Origin: Myxococcales bacterium
Lineage (GTDB): Bacteria; Myxococcota; Myxococcia; Myxococcales; Anaeromyxobacteraceae
Assembly (NCBI GenBank): GCA_021848865.1
Contig: JAJZTO010000075.1
Location: 1-9,783 of the forward strand
Direction of reading: 5' to 3'
DNA: 9,783 nucleotides
Numbering within the stretch: the first letter of the stretch is position 1; each line of letters opens with the position of its first letter. Shown here piece by piece: positions 7,717 to 9,783 of the stretch. The translations under genes and the position numbers were made by a program. Below the pieces are notes generated by a model. The model made no database searches. It saw only the letters and a program-made list of their open reading frames with translations, and was not told the origin of the DNA.

Positions 7717-8141
7717 GTGCCACCGCCGCCCATCCGCTCTACGGCGCCGGGTATTCCCTGCTCGTCCCCCGCGGCATGGCGGGGCGCACGCCGTTCGTGA
7801 ACCAGCTCGACCTCCGGGCGCAGGTCGAGGTGGCGCTGGGCGGGTCCGCGGCGCTGCGGCTGCGGCTGGACGTCCTCAACGCCCTCGACGGGCGGACGCC
7901 GATCGCGGTGGACCAGAGGTACACGAAGAACGCGGCCTACCCCATCGTCGGGGAGCATTGCCTGCCGGTGAACGTCGCCGGTGCGCCCAACCCGGGCGCG
8001 GCGCTGCGCGACGCCTGTCCCGACCTCGCGTACCTCCGGACGCTCTCGGGACTGCGCGCCGCCGTGAATCCGAACTACGGGCGGCCCACCGCCTTCCAGG
8101 TCCCGCGCACCTTCCGGATGGGGATGGAGCTTTCGTTCTGA
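7626..8141 (+). pseudogene. Detached C-terminal barrel segment of the Oar-like gene, in another frame
   Basis: This frame +3 stretch continues the family sequence that the 5236 gene loses. It reads LPGVAATLGAGYTG, then a HPLYG-x-G motif, LLVPRG, RTPFVNQLDL, LDVLNALDGRTP, DQRYT and finally NPNYGRP with an end in F. These match the order of motifs at the end of Oar-type proteins, and the terminal Phe is the usual signal of an outer-membrane beta-barrel. It has no Shine-Dalgarno sequence or start of its own; GTG codons at 7653 and 7713 are not convincing. The left boundary is approximate. I infer an ancestral single gene spanning 5236-8141. Even after repairing the frame, strands usually found between NPGEG and the HPLYG motif appear missing (roughly 75-100 residues by comparison with remembered Oar proteins). 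A deletion, not just a one-base slip, is therefore likely. An assembly collapse is the alternative. Confidence 0.75.
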
Positions 8142-8147
8142 TTCGGG

Positions 8148-8159
8148 GCGGCCGGCCGC
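8148..8159. other. Perfect 12-base palindrome between convergent genes
   Basis: GCGGCCGGCCGC lies in the 42-base gap between the end of the Oar-like gene and the end of thpR on the other strand. With no unpaired loop and no T-run on either side it is not a standard intrinsic terminator. At this G+C content such a palindrome may be chance. Confidence 0.25.
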
Positions 8160-8183
8160 GAGGCGGGACCGCGTCGGCCCGCG

Positions 8184-8765
8184 TCAGGCGCTTCCCGCCC
8201 CCAGCGGCGCCCGGAGCAGCGGCTCGTGGCGCGCGCCGCCGGGCGAAAGCTCCGACCGGAAGAGCGTCAGCGCCTCGGCCCGCCAGGCCCCGAGGGCCCG
8301 GTCCTGGACCGCCGCCAGCGCGCCGGCCAGCCCCGCCGCGCCGTCGCGGGCCCGCCCCAGGGTGAGGTGCGGCGAGAAGGGGCGCTCCTCGGGGGGGAAG
8401 CCGAGCGGGGCGAGCCGGGCGCCGAGGTCGCGCGCCAGGGCGGCGAGCGCCTCGACCTCCCCCTCGACGCCGGCCCAGAGCACCCGCGGCCGGCGCGCGT
8501 TGGGGAAGCCGCCGGCGCCGCGCACCGAGAGCGCCAGGGGCGCGGCGGCGGCCGCCGCCCCGGCCACGGCACGCCTCACGTCGTCGAGCCGCTCCGCGGG
8601 GGCGTTCCCCAGGAACTGGAGCGTGAGGTGGATCTGCTCGGGGAGCACCCAGCGGACCTCGCGGGCGGCGCGCCCGCCCCGCTCCCGCAACTCGGCCGCC
8701 AGGAGCTTCAGCTGCCGGCGCACCGGCCCGGGCGGCTCCAGCGCGACGAAGAGGCGCAGGCTCAT
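8184..8765 (-). CDS. thpR: RNA 2',3'-cyclic phosphodiesterase (2H phosphoesterase)
   Basis: The product is 193 residues, close to the usual 180-200. It opens with the family's MSLRLFVALEPP-type strand. It has both catalytic H-x-T-x motifs, HLTL at 46-49 followed by QFLG, and HLTL at 133-136 inside FSPHLTLGRAR. The family hydrolyses RNA 2',3'-cyclic phosphates to 2'-phosphates and was first described as a 2'-5' RNA ligase (LigT). It is a cytoplasmic enzyme of RNA repair or tRNA half processing, and its in vivo role is unclear. Residues 70-75 are a run of six alanines between the two lobes, probably a harmless product of G/C-rich codons. The ATG lies 19 bases after the stop of the cytochrome gene. 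That gap is almost pure G/C with no Shine-Dalgarno sequence, so translation may be coupled. It is the last gene of the leftward run. Confidence 0.93.
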   Translation of the reverse strand: MSLRLFVALEPPGPVRRQLKLLAAELRERGGRAAREVRWVLPEQIHLTLQFLGNAPAERLDDVRRAVAGAAAAAAPLALSVRGAGGFPNARRPRVLWAGVEGEVEALAALARDLGARLAPLGFPPEERPFSPHLTLGRARDGAAGLAGALAAVQDRALGAWRAEALTLFRSELSPGGARHEPLLRAPLGAGSA

Positions 8766-8784
8766 CGCGGCGCGCGCGGCGGCG

Positions 8785-9225
8785 CTACCGGGCGGCGCCG
8801 CCGAGCGACGCGGCCCAGGCGGCGATGGCGGCCCGCTCGGCGTCGGTGAGCCGCGCCCCGGGGTGGGCCCAGCGGTAGAGGAGGGGCGGCATGTCCTTCT
8901 CGTCCCGCACCTCCTTCGCCACCTGCTCCGGGAAGCGCGCCCGGACGCGCTCGGGGAGCGCGTTCCAGCGCGAGAAGTTCAGCTCCTTCCGCCCGTCCCA
9001 CACGTCGTAGGCCACCATCCAGGAGGCGGGGGCGACGCGGGACTGCGGGGGCCAGACCGTCTCGTTGGAGTGGCAGTCGTAGCAGGCGCGCCGGAGGAGC
9101 GCCTTCACCTCGGGCGGGGCCGGGACGTCCGACTCGACCGGGGGGTTGGTGCGCGGCACCGGCACCAGCTGGATGGCGATGAGGGCGGCGGCGAGGCCCA
9201 GCAGGATCTTCCGGGAGAGGCGCAT
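8785..9225 (-). CDS. Small membrane-anchored c-type cytochrome (haem_bd family)
   Basis: The product is 146 residues. Residues 1-21 are an uncleaved or late-cleaved signal/anchor helix (RLSRK, then a hydrophobic run), placing the rest in the periplasm. CYDCH at 48-52 is the covalent haem c site. It is followed by SNETVWP, SRVAPASW and a D-x-x-x-GR-x-x-LNFS-x-W stretch, which is the signature I associate with the haem_bd (PF14376) family. Met112 in KDMPP is the likely sixth haem ligand. A WAHPGARLTDAE segment leads to the final helix, which ends in W-x-x-SLGG. Its redox partner is unknown. The start follows the glmS stop by nine non-coding bases, and its AGGAA Shine-Dalgarno (read on the - strand) overlaps that stop codon, so the two genes are probably co-transcribed and coupled. 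Confidence 0.92.
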   Translation of the reverse strand: MRLSRKILLGLAAALIAIQLVPVPRTNPPVESDVPAPPEVKALLRRACYDCHSNETVWPPQSRVAPASWMVAYDVWDGRKELNFSRWNALPERVRARFPEQVAKEVRDEKDMPPLLYRWAHPGARLTDAERAAIAAWAASLGGAAR

Positions 9226-9234
9226 CGGCGGTTC

Positions 9235-9774
9235 CTACTCGACGGTCACGCTCTTCGCCAGGTTCCTGGGCTGGTCGACGTCCGTCCCCTTCAGGTCGGC
9301 CACGTGGTAGGCGAGGAACTGGAGCGGGAGGATGGAGAGCAGCGGCGCCAGCAGCGGCGGCGCCCGGGGGACGGTGAGCGCCACCTCGGCGAGGCTCGCC
9401 GCCTGGGTGTCGCCCTCCGAGACCACGGCGTAGACCTTGCCGCCGCGGGCCCGCACCTCCTCCATGTTGCCCAGCGTCTTCTCGTAGGCCGGCTCGCGCG
9501 TCGCCAGCACCACCACCGGCAGCTCCTCGTCCACCAGGGCGATGGGGCCGTGCTTCATCTCGCCGGCCGCGTACCCCTCGGCGTGGATGTAGGAGATCTC
9601 CTTGAGCTTGAGCGCCCCCTCCAGCGCCACCGGGTACTGGTTGCCGCGCCCCAGGAAGAGGACGTCGCGCGCGCCGACGCAGCGCTTCGCCACCGGCATC
9701 ACCGCCGGCTCCTGCTTCACCACCTGCTCCATCCACAGGGGCACCTGGCGCAGCGCCTCGAGGTGCTCCACCGC
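9235..9774 (-). CDS. glmS: Glutamine-fructose-6-phosphate aminotransferase, C-terminal SIS domain only
   Basis: Only the last 180 or so of about 610 residues are present. GlmS makes glucosamine-6-phosphate from fructose-6-phosphate and glutamine, the first step to UDP-GlcNAc for peptidoglycan and lipopolysaccharide. Numbering from the GTG at 9771, the isomerase active site is intact. LEGALKLKE holds Glu51, Lys55 and Glu58 (E. coli Glu481, Lys485, Glu488), His74 in GEMKHGP corresponds to His504, and Lys173 in the terminal AKSVTVE to Lys603. The GTDVDQPRNLAKSVTVE ending is canonical. A TAG at 9775-9777 stops the frame upstream, but its T comes from bases identical to an Illumina adapter. I therefore read this as a gene cut off by the contig end. 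The GTG at 9771 is not a real start, because it falls inside the domain linker. It heads the leftward run with the cytochrome and thpR. Confidence 0.93.
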   Translation of the reverse strand, partial: AVEHLEALRQVPLWMEQVVKQEPAVMPVAKRCVGARDVLFLGRGNQYPVALEGALKLKEISYIHAEGYAAGEMKHGPIALVDEELPVVVLATREPAYEKTLGNMEEVRARGGKVYAVVSEGDTQAASLAEVALTVPRAPPLLAPLLSILPLQFLAYHVADLKGTDVDQPRNLAKSVTVE

Positions 9775-9776
9775 CT

Positions 9777-9783
9777 AGATCGG
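9777..9783 (+). other. Probable sequencing-adapter remnant at the contig end
   Basis: The last seven bases, AGATCGG, are identical to the first seven of the widely used Illumina adapter AGATCGGAAGAGC. They begin exactly where the GlmS reading frame is broken by a stop codon. A chance match of seven bases at the very end has a probability of about 1 in 16,000. This presumes the window edge is a contig edge, which the uncommon window length supports but does not prove. Confidence 0.75.

Noticed and set aside
2224..8141. Horizontal transfer of the kinase-Oar block because of slightly looser codon use (some AGG, ATA, ATT)
   Set aside because: The difference is slight and judged by eye. No mobile-element ends, integrase or tRNA were seen, so the claim is not supported.
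8142..8183. A bidirectional intrinsic terminator between the convergent genes
   Set aside because: The palindrome at 8148-8159 has no loop and there is no T-run on either side.
8226..8849. A + strand frame opposite thpR
   Set aside because: The opposite strand has both HLTL catalytic motifs at the right spacing; this frame is a compositional shadow.
9769..9771. GTG at 9771 as a genuine start of a short SIS-domain protein
   Set aside because: It lies within the linker before the second SIS domain of GlmS and is only called because the adapter-like bases create a stop just upstream.

Overview
The window is extremely G+C-rich (clearly above 70%) with the G/C-ending codon use typical of that composition. 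It carries a Hanks-type Ser/Thr kinase with a TPR tail, an Oar-like TonB-dependent outer-membrane protein and a haem_bd-type cytochrome. This combination fits a delta-proteobacterial/myxobacterial genome, and an Anaeromyxobacter-like organism is my best guess. That is inferred from composition and gene families, not from a marker gene. The window probably ends at a contig end.

Left part, + strand (1-2045): the 3' end of a large TPR protein runs in from outside the window. Its C-terminus closely resembles that of the kinase downstream, so it is probably the tail of a second kinase-TPR protein. An unrecognised multi-pass membrane protein with several histidines follows.

Middle, + strand (2046-8141): a 178-base non-coding stretch with palindromes and a weak -10-like element precedes a 988-residue receptor-like Ser/Thr kinase: cytoplasmic kinase, one membrane helix, a TolB/FlgO-like domain, then TPRs. 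Forty-five bases later, probably in the same transcript, is an Oar-like outer-membrane protein. This second gene is broken. Its reading frame jumps near 7620-7650, part of the barrel seems to be missing, and the C-terminal strands, including the terminal Phe, lie in another frame. It is either a pseudogene or a sequence or assembly error.

Right part, - strand (8184-9783): a tightly packed run transcribed leftward, convergent with the middle block: glmS (3' end only), a small membrane-anchored c-type cytochrome and an RNA 2',3'-cyclic phosphodiesterase (thpR). The in-frame stop at the upstream edge of glmS appears to be created by the last seven bases of the window. These are identical to the start of the common Illumina adapter, so the stop is most likely an artefact.

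The points most worth following are the kinase-Oar pair with its paralogous TPR neighbour, the kinase's short activation segment that lacks phosphorylatable residues, the broken Oar gene and the adapter remnant. I see no RNA genes, CRISPR arrays, insertion sequences or convincing intrinsic terminators.
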